Positions 22,615 to 53,641 of a DNA stretch of 64,000 nt are shown here, piece after piece. The number at the start of each line of letters is the position of its first letter. Position 1 is the stretch's first letter. The notes under the pieces are model-generated. The model worked only from the letters and a program-made list of their open reading frames with translations. It was not told the origin of the DNA and ran no database searches. The stretch spans positions 4,564,561 through 4,628,560 of the forward strand of contig JAKZAP010000003.1 in the NCBI GenBank assembly GCA_023053575.1. The letters are read 5' to 3'. The position numbers and the translations under genes were made by a program. Source of the stretch: Branchinecta lynchi. Its lineage: Eukaryota; Arthropoda; Branchiopoda; Anostraca; Branchinectidae.

Positions 22615-25420
22615 TCACTCTGTAGAAAGCAAATGCTTCCATGTACAGAGATTATGGAGGAGCGGATGAGCAACAACCCGAATCAAAGAGTTATCACTGT
22701 TCATAATTCTCGTGAGGAGAGATGAGCGAGCTTTACGCGCAATTTCCGGCACAGTAGAGCATGAATTCCACACATAAGCCTGCGTCGTGCTAGCCAATGG
22801 TGCTAGACGGAGAAGGCGACGAAAAATTCGACGGTGGCAAGCCTCAAGGTTATACCTCGCAGCTTTAGTGTGGTTACACACAAGGGCAATGGCATAAAAC
22901 TGACTACAATAAGTACGAAATAGATGTATCTTAACACTCAAAGTAATATCACTAAATTTCCAAAGGAGCATATTACCATATTTACATAGCGCATTAGCCA
23001 ACTGTTTCAACTGTAGATCATCACTCAGTTTCTCTGTAATCACAAAACCCAGGTATTTGCAATCCGCAACGTACTCTATAACTCTACCCGACAACAGAAC
23101 TGGCAGCTTAGGAAGATGACAACCTCTAGGGAACAAAGCCATAGCTACTGTTTTTTTTTGTGTTGAACTGTATGTCATGCTCCACCGCAAAAGCATCACA
23201 AATCTCAAGCAATCGATTTAGTGCATACACAGAAGGTGCCAATAAAACCAGGTCGTCAGCAAACAGTACATGGTTCAAGCAAGCACCAGCAATGAAACAT
23301 CCAACCTTGGACTGCACAAGGACTGTAGATAGCCCATCCACATATATGGCATACAAAAGAGGGGAGAGCACTCCACCTTGTCGAAGACCATTGACCAGGC
23401 CAAAACTATCACTATTCTCACTACCCCACCGAACCTTAAACCTCTGATTACGAAACCAGTAAGCAAAAAGTTTCACATACTGGGCAGGAACGCCCCTCCC
23501 AATCAAAATTTTTAAAATTTTATCATGGTTCACCCGGTCAAAAGCCTTCGACGAGTCAACAAAACATACAAAAACTGGCGTCGAGAAATGCCAAAAGTAT
23601 TCCACCACCGTTTTAAACAGAAAAATAGCAAGATCCACCCCATGTGCATGCTTAAACCCAAACTGGTAATCACTAGTAGAGAGACAACCACCAATTTTTA
23701 ATAGTATACACTTTTCAAACAGCTTACTGACAATAGTAGCCAAAGCAATGGGCCTGTAATTCTCTGACAGAGTAATATCACTGTTCCTACCTTTCGGTAC
23801 TGGAACCAGACAAACATCCATCAGAGAGTTAGGTAGGAACCCATGCCCAATAAAAGCATTAAACAACTCAGCAAGTATTTGGTACTTATCATTACTAGAA
23901 AACTTGAGATGTCTAGCTGTAATACCATCATCCCCACCTGCCTTATTAGGATCCAGATCTCTAACAAGAGCACTAATCTCCTCCAGCGTAACAGGGCAGT
24001 GAGGCCTCTCTGACTTATAACCACTAGCCCACGAACAATCACTCGGTACAGAATTAAAAAGAGTACAAAACTTATCCCTCCACAACCTAGCAATATTATT
24101 GCCACCTGACACATTATCCACGGAAGATGGAAGAATTCGCTTACTCCCAAACGTAGCTTTAATCTTCGCCCAAAAATCCTTTACATTCAAAAAAGAAAGA
24201 GCTATGCTCTCCGCTCTAAGAAGCGATGCATTCTTCCGGCACCATTTCAACTTATTCTTAAAGCAAGACCTGGCTAGCTTCATAGCCACAAATAGTGGAC
24301 CAGAAACAGGTCTACTCCCCTCAACCTACGAACGAAATAAAATTCGCGACCTCCGATAAAGATAACTCAGGTGAGTATTCCATCCAGGAATACACGTAAA
24401 ACCTGTCCGCTTCCGACCAGCACGTTTACTAGGAATAGTAATCCTTGCGGCAATAATCATGCAACTAATAAATGACTCATACACAGACATAATAGATTCA
24501 CAATGGCTAATATTATCACAGCAAGGTTTCAAACATTTCAAGCACTCCAAATCAAGATTTAACTCCGAAAATTTTTCCTTGCTCACTACCAAATAATTTA
24601 ATAGATCTTCTTGGCTAGCTTGCTCCCATGCAAGCTGGACAGATTCTACTGTAGCCTGAGGCATTATGGGTGGTCTTGCGACCATCGAAACTATAAACGC
24701 AAGAGGCAGATGGTCAGGCCCGTAATCATATAAAACACGCATATTATTTATCATAGGCAAGCATGATTGTGTGACAAGAATGTGATCTAGCCACGATGAC
24801 GAGTTTTCGTGAGCTTCACTAACATATGTGAAAGATTCCGTCGGCAAAAGCAAAACATCAGCCACGCACAGCTCATTATCCCGAGCAAACTCAACAAGAT
24901 CAGCATAAGGCTGCGACATACGGTTGCGATCAGCATTCCAGTCACCAACAAGAATAAGATCAGAGAATTCAAGACACTCAATGATAACACTCAGTCGGTT
25001 CAAACACTCAATAAATGCTGGAGCATTATTCGGATCATTCGTTGGCATATATACATTCACGAATAGGAATGACAAGGTATCACACTTTAGCTCCCAACCA
25101 TGCATCCTATCATCATTCAAATTCACAAATTTTGCCGAGGGCCCAAGCTCCTTTTTCCAGAGCACCGCAACACCACCGTAAGGCCTTCCAATAAGAATAC
25201 TATCATCACTCACCGGCGTTACTCCTGCCCCATAGAAGTCACTATGTAACTCCATGAGCAGTGACATGTCTTGCTCTCTCAGCCATATTTCCTGCAGGAA
25301 GACAACATCGAAACTATCCAAAAGTCGTCGAATTTCATGCAGATTCGACCTTATGGATCGGCAATTATAAGATACACAGCTAAGATGAGACAGTGATAAC
25401 AGCTGGCTGACTGGGCCCAT
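22615..25420 (-). pseudogene. LINE ORF2: endonuclease and reverse transcriptase, two lesions
   Basis: The endonuclease part (25420-24326) shows SYNCRSIRSN, VFLQEIWL, VGDWNAD, WLDHILV and YGPDHLPL. An in-frame TAG at 24328-24326 interrupts it; the same frame continues into the RT (24289-23126) with NYRPIALATIVSKLFEK, VDSSKAFDRVNH, GLRQGGVLSPL and the active site VLFADDLVLL. At 23159-23151 a run of nine A residues on the coding strand shifts the frame; the thumb and C-terminal part continue in another frame (23208-22615: YLGFVITEKLSDD...). One base fewer in the run would restore continuity. All catalytic residues are visible. The fragment at 1-1100 is a decayed relative. Confidence 0.85.
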
Positions 25421-26552
25421 TTCTTTCGAAGAATCGTCTCACAATCACTCCTGCCGGCCAGAATTCAGGGAGCATCAAAGTAGACCTGTACACTGCTGGG
25501 ACAGTGACCTTAAACGAGGCACTATACTGGGCTTTCCCTTGCAATCTCGTACAGTTTATCGCATCAATTCGGCACTTCAGCTTTCGTGCAATCGAGTTGG
25601 AAAGCTGATCAGCTTGAGTGTCAGCGTCGAGCCTCGCTACGAACAATGTCGATGACTTGGAGTCCAGCACAGATTTAACTCCATTTAATGCTCCTCTAAC
25701 CGACGAACCAATCACCGTCAAATTTCTACCAGCACGTTTACGTGTCTGAGTACCATTGTTAGGTCCATTAGACAGGGAGTTACCTCTTGGTGGAACAAGG
25801 GTAGCGGGAACACGAGTGGGAGGACGGCCTGCAACACTGGCAAAACTCGGAATGCCAGCATTACTAACAACATTCCCCGTTTGATCCGGAATCGGGACGA
25901 CAGCTCCCTCAAGACTTGACGACGACCTTTGCATTTGGTTAACTCCATCCCCATCTATCGATCTTGGTTCATCGACATCCTCTATCGCATTATCACCAGC
26001 ATCATAGAACATAGTCATATTACTCGTTGCTCGCGAGATGCCGCCCGATGCATGCTGCAACGACTCAGCGTTACTCCCACGCTGTGGGCGGTTGCTACGG
26101 ATACCGTCAATTAATGAATCCAGTTCAGAACGTGTGACCGACGTTGAGCTAAGATTAACAATCTTATCTTTCAACTCGGCAATTTGTGTCTGGAGAACTT
26201 CATACGATCTAAGTACCGAAACAAGATCGAAATGCTGAAGGTTCATAGGCGGCAGCTTCGATAAATCGTGAGCATAAAATCGAAGATTTTGACGATCAAT
26301 ACTTTGCAGAATAGTATAAATATCGTCAAACGCAAGTGCTGGGCTGCGCCTCGTCGTGTGAATTTTATCCACCAATGACTTTTTCTCATCAGGAGACATT
26401 ACACTCGCAAGAGCAGATTTAGCTTCAGCAGCATCTTCTATTGAATAAAACCCATAGCATATACGCAGAATTACATCCTTCGGCGTATTGTCAATCTTGC
26501 TGCAGAAAAAACACAGCAATTCAGAAACCGCTTCTCGCGTCGTATCTCCCAT
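25380..26552 (-). CDS. LINE ORF1 (coiled coil plus RRM-like region)
   Basis: 390 residues. The N-terminal half is helical with a coiled-coil-like stretch (VLQTQIAELKDKIVNLSS). The middle is low complexity (Ser/Asn/Gly/Pro). The C-terminal part resembles the RRM-like fold seen in CR1/L2-type ORF1 proteins (SSTLFVARLDADTQADQLSN, then a conserved basic stretch). No zinc knuckle is seen. It overlaps the ORF2 start by 41 nt in another frame. No breaks. Confidence 0.75.
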   Translation of the reverse strand: MGDTTREAVSELLCFFCSKIDNTPKDVILRICYGFYSIEDAAEAKSALASVMSPDEKKSLVDKIHTTRRSPALAFDDIYTILQSIDRQNLRFYAHDLSKLPPMNLQHFDLVSVLRSYEVLQTQIAELKDKIVNLSSTSVTRSELDSLIDGIRSNRPQRGSNAESLQHASGGISRATSNMTMFYDAGDNAIEDVDEPRSIDGDGVNQMQRSSSSLEGAVVPIPDQTGNVVSNAGIPSFASVAGRPPTRVPATLVPPRGNSLSNGPNNGTQTRKRAGRNLTVIGSSVRGALNGVKSVLDSKSSTLFVARLDADTQADQLSNSIARKLKCRIDAINCTRLQGKAQYSASFKVTVPAVYRSTLMLPEFWPAGVIVRRFFERNGPSQPAVITVSS

Positions 26553-26579
26553 TGTTCAACAAGCAATAAGCGAGACTTA

Positions 26580-27230
26580 CTCGCCCGGAGGGTGTATCAT
26601 GCATCATCTAAAATTTCTTCTTCCATTAAATGCACTGAAATCACTTTACTATTCACTAGTCCATTCTTACCTAAACTACTGTCCTCTGATTTTCTCAAAC
26701 ACTTTTTTAAGTTCACAGATCACCACTACAGAGGCAACAAAATATGCTACCTTCCCCTTTATCTTACCCTGGTAAATCCCCAACTAAAAGCTTGTATTTA
26801 ATATTAAATATTTTACCATTAGATCATCTTGTTACATGCCACGCATTTTTGTTCAAGGTCAGGTATCGCCAGGGTGCATTACCTAGTTATTTCACATCCA
26901 TTAGTTTATTCCCGGATGATTGCCTGCTTATGAGACCCGATCGGCTTCGAAAATACGCCAGCCTCTAATCATCACAGAGAGGTATCGTTTTTCGATAAGG
27001 AATAAAGTTATTGGAGTTTGGAACAAGTTTAAAGACCTTTCTGAACAGGACCGATCTCTGGTCACTTTGAAAAAAAAAATTAAAACTCATCTGTTGGCAG
27101 AATTTTGATATTAAAATATGGTACGCTCCCGTTTATGTTATCGCGGTAAATCACCAACCCTTAATTATTAATTTTGTTTTAGAAAGAAAGTTAGTGTTCC
27201 TTCAGCTTAGGCCACGACCTGGTGTTATTA
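26580..27230 (+). pseudogene. older LINE, C-terminal fragment (right of nested insertion)
   Basis: Frameshifted coding remains read LPLNALKSLYYSLVHSYLNY, CPLIFSNTF, ILPLDHLVTCHAFLFKVRYR, then NKVIGVWNKFKDL and a stop at about 27108. This is the standard C-terminus of a CR1/RTE-like LINE ORF2, and it continues logically from NVGI at 22500. An (ATT)n tract follows at about 27224-27240. Confidence 0.7.
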
Positions 27231-27699
27231 TTATTATTTATTTTTCTTTTATCATGTGGAGAGTTTGGTATGGCGTGTGTAAGTATACGGTGTGGAACGA
27301 GTCTTTCTTTCTTTTGTGTGCGTATCTACAGAGGAACAATTCATTTATACTATGTACATATAGTCAGTGTTTAAAATAGGGCCGAGCTAACAAGCTCGTA
27401 TCCCTGCCGCCCCCAGTGATCAACATATATTGTTGATCACTAAAGAATGTGAATCAGGTGTCCTTTAAGGGCCCAGGTTAATTTTTGCGTCAAGTGTTTT
27501 GTTCCAGATGAATTTTTAGAGCCCTTAAAAGTGCGCATCATCAAAGCAAAGTGCAAAAATAAAATACTTTTTACCAGACGGTCTCATGATTTGTCCCTGT
27601 CCATTTGTCTGTGATCATTCTTATCTCAAGGGTTTTTCTTACAAATAATCACAACAAACCCACAAATTGGCAAATTCCTACTTTCACCCTCTTACCCAT

Positions 27700-28330
27700 C
27701 CTTACAAGTGCCATATGAGCTTCTAACTCTTGTTATTAATACATGTGCCTGAGATTGGCACCACCCAAAGTTATGTCAAGTTAAACAAGACCAAAGGTTT
27801 CAATGGGATTCCAAAAATTTAATATCTGATCAAGACAATTTGGTCGTGTAGATATCCGGTCTTCACCAGGCTCCTTGAACATTTTTACTATTAAGATTTA
27901 GAAACAGAAGAAGGTCAATGGCTAATCCTCTAAGAAAACCAAGTTCATATACGGATTCACCATGTGTGTATTTACCCCTAGGCTATACGTCATATCTACT
28001 TCGACGAAACTGATCAAATCTTCCTGCATTACTTCTGCCAAATCTCCGGTTAATACCGAAAAACAACTTGTCCAGCAAAAACTGAAGTTCAACAAGACCA
28101 AAGGTGTTGATGGGATCCCAAAATCTAATATTTAATTCAGACAATACTTGTCTGGCAAAAAATACTTGTCTGTCCTACCTAGCAGCAATTTTCTGCAAAA
28201 GGATAGGATAAACCCACTAAAGAGAAATGGCCTCCAATAAAACTCTGTGTATCTTGGAAGAGTTTTAACCTTTTAGTACATTGGAAAATGAGGTTGGATA
28301 GAAAGTAAAATCAGGTATCTTTTGATCTAG
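27700..28330 (+). repeat. same tandem-repeat family, termini fragments
   Basis: A 3' hairpin terminus (ACAAGTGCCATATGAGCTTC, TAACTCTTGTT) ends at about 27752, and two 5' termini (AACAAGACCAAAGG followed by a GATGGGAT-type motif) start at about 27784 and 28089. Thus two partial copies lie next to a 3' end. Confidence 0.55.
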
Positions 28331-28815
28331 GACAGGAAGAACACCCTATTTAGGTATGTAACCAGTCTCAGTTTAACCAAATTTCACGGGGTACCATGCC
28401 CATGCTCCAATTTTCGAAATCCATTTTTTTTTCTATAGGATTGGATGAAGCGACATTCCGGCAGCAGCAGCAACTGTAGTCTGGTCAATATACTACCTAT
28501 AATCACACTGTCACAGGCGAATTTTGTTTTTGCTTTTTCCTGCCAAATTTAATTTCCATCAAAATTCTAGCTTTTAATGTTTCGAAATCTCAATCCTAAA
28601 ACTGTCTTAAAACACCCGTCAAATGACGCGCCCTTCCCCAAAACAGAGAATATTACGAAAAGGGCTGCAGGCGGAATTTTCAAAATATTTATGATTAGAT
28701 ATTCTTTTAGGGATAAAAAATAAATGTGAGGACTACCGATGGTATCATAGATCATCCCTTTTGTCTGCGACTAGTGCTTCACTCGACCTCTTCTGAGTTT
28801 CGAGGATTGTGGCAA

Positions 28816-29365
28816 CTTCCGAATCCTGGCAATTAGAATTAATAAATCACAGAATCTCAGTTATTATACCTAATAAGTTTAGATTGATAGCATGTTTGGG
28901 ATTCTGTATAACTACCTTATCTCAGTTATTATACCAAATTTTTTTGGTATCGAAAGACTACCGAACAATATTCATATTCGGTATACTTTCATCGAAACTG
29001 GAACAAAGTCAGGATTCGTGGTTAACTTCCTAATCCTGGAAATTACACTGAATAAATTACCGAATCCCAATCTTGATACCGAATAATTTCAAACCAATAG
29101 CTTATTCAAGATTCTGTGTAACTACGAAATCTCCATAAATATACTGGATAGTTCTGGCATCGAAAAATTACCAAATGACTTCAGTAAATTCTCTCACCAA
29201 AGTAGTGACAGCTACCGAATATTGGCAACTATTACCAATCCCGATCATTATACCTAACAGATTTGTACAGATAGCCTATCTAGGATTCTGTATAACTACC
29301 AAATCCCCATAAATATATCAAACAGTTCTGCTATCGAAAAAATACCAAAAAATTTTGAAATTCCA
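28816..29365 (+). repeat. three tandem units of about 190-210 bp upstream of the zinc-finger gene
   Basis: Recurrent blocks: CCGAATCCTGGCAATTAGAA-type, TATACCTAATAAGTTTAGA-type, GGATTCTGTATAACTACC and TCGAAAAA(T)TACCAAA, starting at about 28816, 29027 and 29211. Confidence 0.6.
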
Positions 29366-29927
29366 GTGCAGTTCTAACCTGCTCATTGCCTGCTCAGAAC
29401 CTGCTAACCAGGTGCTAACTTTCAAGAAAGGAATCAAGTGCTAACAAAACTTTCAAGCAAGAAATCCTGAATGACCTAGGACTTGTTCTGGACTGCAAGA
29501 AGTTTCCTTGTAAAGTCTCAGGCCAAGTTTGACTGTTTAAGATTCTATAAAATCGAGGTTGGATGGCTACTAAAACAGCTAGCTTAGTTAATCCAAAAGA
29601 CCTCACCTTTGCCTCCATTTAACCTGACTAAGCTTAGTTTGGTAACGATCGATTTGGTACCAGAAGTTTTAGAAGTTCAAGTGCTTAAATGAAGAAACAC
29701 AAGAGAATAGATTCTCAGATGGCCGCTAGCGTTTAAGATTCGCGCGTTTGAGTTTCAAAAGGATCTTGTGCTCATAGAGTTACAGAAAAGTGATCAGACG
29801 TTCCCCTTCATCCAACAAAAGCCTCCGCCATCTTGAATTTTTTTGTTCATTCATCATCCAAATTTTTATCTGTATTTTCATTATTTTTCTATTTAATCAT
29901 CAATTGGCAGAGAATACAAATCCTGCT

Positions 29928-49147
<19,220 letters not shown>

Positions 49148-50439
49148 GTCTCCCGGCAGTGATGACTTCCCGGGTGTTACCAGGAACGAATATTGGGTGA
49201 TAAGTGGATTACCGTTCTGCTACTGAACTCTTCTCGGTAATTATGACGTACAGGCTCATGCAATGTTACATTGTATCATGAATATTGAATAGATAATTTG
49301 GCCTCCCGAGAATGTTCAAAGGGACCTGGAGCGTGTCTGTATCTCAAACGTTGAAGAAAGAATATTGGATGTGAGCTGCTAATTTTCCTTTCGCACGTGT
49401 GATATCCAAGCTTTCCGAGCATGCCGGTAACTCCGCAGGGTGACATATTTTTTTAACCTTGATATGTAGTATGTAAAAGAGTTGTAATTGCAGACTAAAG
49501 CCGTAAGAGTGGCATTCGGAATCAGTTCAAACCGCTACGAACCGATAGTCATGTTGTCAGTACCGACTTCAAGTTGCAGCTTATAATCTGTTAGTGCCCA
49601 AGCCCATTTACTGCGTTCATACCGAGCTTCCACTTTCCACTGTTTTTCAAGATGGGTCCTAAACTTAGTGTCGTCAGTACCGGAAAAGGGCACATGACCA
49701 GGGTGGCCACGGGAGGTGATGTGATTTTCACTAGTTTTTGGGATTTTCACTAGTTTTGGGGATTTTTTCTGTTTAGCTCACCAAATTATCAAGATTTTGG
49801 TGATATAATATCACAAAATAAGGATCAGCGCGACTTGGAGGGCGAGCTTTGCAGTTCCGTTTCCGACTGAACTGCGACCTTCCTATTCGGACCTAAGAAC
49901 GGTTCGTACTTTTAGGAGATTTATGCAGGAAATTTGAAGATATATATTTCCAGTTTTCAGCAAGACGAAGGCGGAATTGAATATTGTTTATTCATTCTAT
50001 TGTGTCTTCTATTGTATTTACTAGATTTTTGTGCCGTTATTAGCCAGTTTATAATCCCCCCCCCCCTTGAAGCTTTAACAGACACGTCGTACCTATAACT
50101 GACACACAACAGAATTTCGAAATCGCTCCATTCTCGAACACCTAAATTTCATACAGCACTTCCTAATCCCTGTAACTACAAAACACTTTTTTTTTTGTAT
50201 AACTTACTTGTTAACTATTTTCGATGCATTTGTCCACCTGCTGTCGCTTCCGCTGTGTTGAGCTTGTACTTTGTCTGTGAATAGATTACCTGAAATAAAC
50301 TGAAATCGCTATGCCTCGTGGCGGGTTTGAACAGCTTTGTTCATAGTTTAACATTGAAGTGGTTGTGCGTTCAGACGCTGCCGTTTGGGATGATGAACCT
50401 AAATATTGCCATTTAAAACATCCATCCCTCTATATGACT

Positions 50440-51050
50440 AAGTCCAAAACACGCCAATGATCCTCGGGAAGAACGAGAAAATGTAGCACTAACGACTCAA
50501 CAACTCAATCCTGTGTTAACCAATCACGGCGATGTCTGGGACTGTGATACAGCTTCCGGCTCTTCCGCTAGGTGCAGGGTGATTTTGCATCGGCAAGAAC
50601 AAAGAGTTAAGGTGTATTCTCGTCGTTCCCCGAGGACTCCTCGGGGAATCAAAGGGAACGGCGAGAATAGAGGGAGTCACTCCACGCGGACTCCGCCTCG
50701 GAAAACAACGAGAACACGGGGAATGCTTCTAAAATAGATTTTGTTCTTTAAAAAAGTGTGCAGCTGACAAAACTAGTCTGGATCCGCTTTATTTTTGGTT
50801 TTGTGTTCTCTCATTCTTTTTAATTAATTTTACATGCACCAACACCAGCAAAAACTGATTCCCCTCCGAATATGAAAGGAAGTCCTTTTTGATGATGGCG
50901 ATGATAGTCGGAGCATTCCCCGTCTGTGGGGACTCGCGAGAATACGGGGAGCGAGTCCCCGGGACAAACAAAAACGCAGGGACTCCTCAAGTGGAGTCCT
51001 CGGGGAACGGCGAGAATATGCCTTTAGTCATCAAGAGTATTCTCGCCGAG
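50440..51050 (+). repeat. interspersed repeat carrying the Harbinger-like MITE
   Basis: TATATGACTAAGTCCAAAAC through GATTTTGCATCGGCAAG is duplicated at 53205-53390, then resumes with GTCATCAAGAGTATTC on both copies. The two differ mainly by the 414-bp MITE in the first. Confidence 0.8.
50610..51023. mobile_element. PIF/Harbinger-like MITE with TTA target duplication
   Basis: 414-bp element; ends AGGTGTATTCTCGTCGTTCC and the inverted equivalent (AGGCATATTCTCGCCGTTCC on the other strand), about 31 bp of near-perfect inverted repeat including CCCGAGGACTCC. Flanked by TTA at 50607-50609 and 51024-51026. A paralogous unoccupied site is seen at about 53385-53400. No transposase. Confidence 0.85.
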
Positions 51051-53200
51051 TTCCTCGAGGATTCTCTTTGTCCAACTCCCTCTACTGACCGACCAACGGA
51101 AAAGGGATTGGTATATGGTACTTGGCGGGGAGGCAAGTGCCATAAAAAGCTACTAAATTAACTTATGGACAACAGACCTTGAACTACCAATAAGCAGTCT
51201 AAAAAGTGTTCTTTCGAAGAAAGTTGTTATGTGCTCCGTGTGGCATACAGCGCGCTCCGAAGAAAAGATAAATCTGTATACGCCGTATCACACTTGTTTG
51301 AACTGTGCTTTAGAGAGCTTATACAGTGTTGTGTTATCAAATGTAAAAAAAAAACAAGAAGTTATTGAGCAATAGTTCCGCACATTACAATAGATCATTC
51401 CCTCAGTATCAAGCATTCAGCTTAACCAAACCCGAACAGAAGGCACATTCGCTGCCTCATTTTCTGACGAAGTAGAGTAGTCTAGTTTTCAACCTAAGTC
51501 AAATAGATAACACTTGCGCTTTTATTTATCCGATACATCTGTAGCACATATTTCAATCGAAGTTTGTCCATATGCAGTTGTTAATTTAAGAAAGCATGAC
51601 ATTTGGGGGAAAGGTGTCTTTTGGATCAACTGAACATACCGGACAAATCCAAAATAATTGTGTTTTGACTGGGAGCTCTCTAGTCCTGCAATGGTAATTA
51701 CTAAGTTAAAAGTTAAAAACACTAATTCTCTCTAATCATGAATCACTTAACATTCTTTTCTGTTTGATGGGTCCTTCGAAATTGACACTGCGAGAAGTAA
51801 CGTTTACAGTAAAGTAGCCTAATAGTATTTTTTGTTCAGTATCTATCCTAAATCCCAATGGCTTTTTAGATAAGTCTGATACTCTGAAGCTCGTTAGCGC
51901 TGAATCAGCTCGACTATTATAATCGTAGGTTCTTTGTCTTCTCAGCCGGGCTGTGGACCTTTTGTTATTTAGTTTATTGTTAGAGGAACCTTAACCTAGG
52001 TCACTCATGTTGATTACAGACCACCGACAGAGATTACTCCTGCAGTTTGAACTTCTTCCATACTCGATAGTTTTTCTTTCGTGGTTAGAGCTGACACCCA
52101 GGTAAGATGTCTAACTATCGACTAGGTGAGCAACCCCTCGCTTCCATCCACGTCTGAACGCTGATTATGTGCTCGAGTTTTTTTTTATATTAACCGGGTC
52201 TGTCCAGGGTTAATTGGAGCTGTTCCCAGCTTCGTGAACGTAAACGTCCGCCGGGTCAGAGACCTAATATGGTAGCTTAGGCCGGATTAGCGGATCTTCG
52301 AATGCGGGATATACTACCTCCCTATGTGCGGTCTAGGACGGAATAAGGCGAACACAACTAACTATATTAAAGATGATATTAACTCTGCATCAGAACTGGT
52401 TAAACACTTGTACAGTAAAATATCAACTTATCTTTAGACCTACCCTGGACCACGGCAGCGAAGGAAGTCCCTGAATTTCGGTCTTCTATCACGCCCCCCA
52501 AAAAACTTCTGAGCCCCGCAAGCAAGGATGTTCTTTTATCCAGCGGAAAAACGAAACCTGCTGGACGCGCACTGGAACGTTCATCCTTCCGGATAAACGA
52601 AACCTTGTACAGGAGGACACAGAGACAAAAAAGGGAGACGTCATGCCTAAAAAAGGGACAATTTCTAAATTGGACAGGACACCACCACCCACTGAAAGTT
52701 ATTAAGCGAACTGTGAGTTAGGACCACCCAATTACAAACGGGATTTGGCGAAGTCTTAGATAGGACCACCCATTTTCAAAAGGCAGTGACTTTGGACCAC
52801 CCTTTTTATGGAATTTTTTCTATACATGGGACCACTTATTTTACTCGAAATCGCGCGCGCAATCTAGCTGCGCTCTTCCTGGGGCTTTTAAATTTATGCT
52901 GCGGGGAGACAATCGGGATCCTTGCCAAATCCTGCACGGATTGTCGACACCATTGTCAGTTCCATAATGAGAAGTTGAGATTTTTCCATCATTTCATGAA
53001 GGGGAAGAACATCGAAATCGTGTGCCCGCAGCGTAACGCCGCATAGTGGCCGCCTCTGCTTGGTTCTGACCTGTAATTGGACCAATTGAACAGGACATTC
53101 GACCTCGCCAGCTATCAAGTTCCATCCGAACTAGATCGCTTGTTCGAGAGTATTGCGGTAACTGCCAAAACGACTTTTTACCGTGGTATAACCCCTATGG
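51050..53200. other. no gene recognised
   Basis: Region between the MITE-bearing repeat and its second copy. Only short open frames without family resemblance and no clear terminal repeats. Several TAGGACCACCCA-like direct repeats lie at about 52720-52800. Confidence 0.4.
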
Positions 53201-53420
53201 AATACTCTATATGACTAAGTCCAACACACGCCAGTGATCCTCAGGAAGAAGGAGTAAGCATGTCCGTAACGACTCAAAGCCTGTGTCAACCAATCACGGC
53301 GATCCTTGATAGCAGATGTGACACCATTTCTGCCTTTCTTCCGCTAGGTACCCGGAGAGGCCGGAGATTTTGCATCGGCAAGGAGAGATAGTCATCAAGA
53401 GTATTCGAAACTTCCGTTTG
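53200..53420 (+). repeat. second copy of interspersed repeat (empty MITE site)
   Basis: CTATATGACTAAGTCCAACA, ACCAATCACGGCGAT, CTTCCGCTAGGTA and GATTTTGCATCGGCAAG match 50440-50600; GAGAGATAGTCATCAAGAGT then corresponds to the site occupied by the MITE in the other copy. Confidence 0.8.
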
Positions 53421-53524
53421 CACTTTTAGTGCTGTTATGGCCGAGCCGAATTTGTCAGTCAAGCAGCGCTAACTTCGCCTAAAGCTTCAGGTGCGCTGAC
53501 AGCTCTTTCAGAGATAGGTTTTTG

Positions 53525-53640
53525 TGTTTTTGTGTTTTTGGGATCCCAAAACTTAAGTGGAGGGATACCTATGACATCTCAAAAGTTGTCCGTCTGTCAG
53601 CATGATAACTCTCGAATAGAATGAGATATTTTGATGAAAC
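53525..53640 (-). repeat. same tandem-repeat family, terminal fragment
   Basis: TTTTGGGATCCCAAAA followed by AGTGGAGGGATACCTATGAC and GAATGAGATATTTTGATGAA: reverse complement of the 17.6 kb end. It abuts the DIRS-like fragment directly. Confidence 0.55.
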
Positions 53641-53641
53641 T

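Larger units (their letters stand above)
22505..26578 (-). mobile_element. LINE, minus strand, almost intact, inserted in an older LINE
   Basis: Two overlapping ORFs in the order ORF1 (26552-25380), ORF2 (25420-22615), then a short 3' end reading ...GCTGAAATAAAGATTAATAA with a (TAA)n tail at about 22530-22505. The 5' UTR is at most a few tens of bases. ORF2 has one in-frame TAG and one homopolymer frameshift, so this copy is recently inactivated or mutated. Flanks on both sides are parts of one plus-strand LINE. The same tail (GGCTGAAATAAAGATTAATAA) appears at about 4584-4610, marking another 3' end of this or a close family. Confidence 0.85.

Noticed and set aside
23145..23165. Programmed -1 ribosomal frameshift at A AAA AAC in LINE ORF2
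   Set aside because: The -1 frame reads into TAG immediately; continuity with the downstream coding frame needs the opposite shift, so an indel in the A run fits better.
29790..29927. N-terminal extension of the zinc-finger protein from the ATG at 29790
   Set aside because: It would add a hydrophobic stretch to a nuclear-type protein, and the sequence is a pyrimidine-rich tract ending in CAG, typical of an intron end before the 5' UTR/ATG at 29928.
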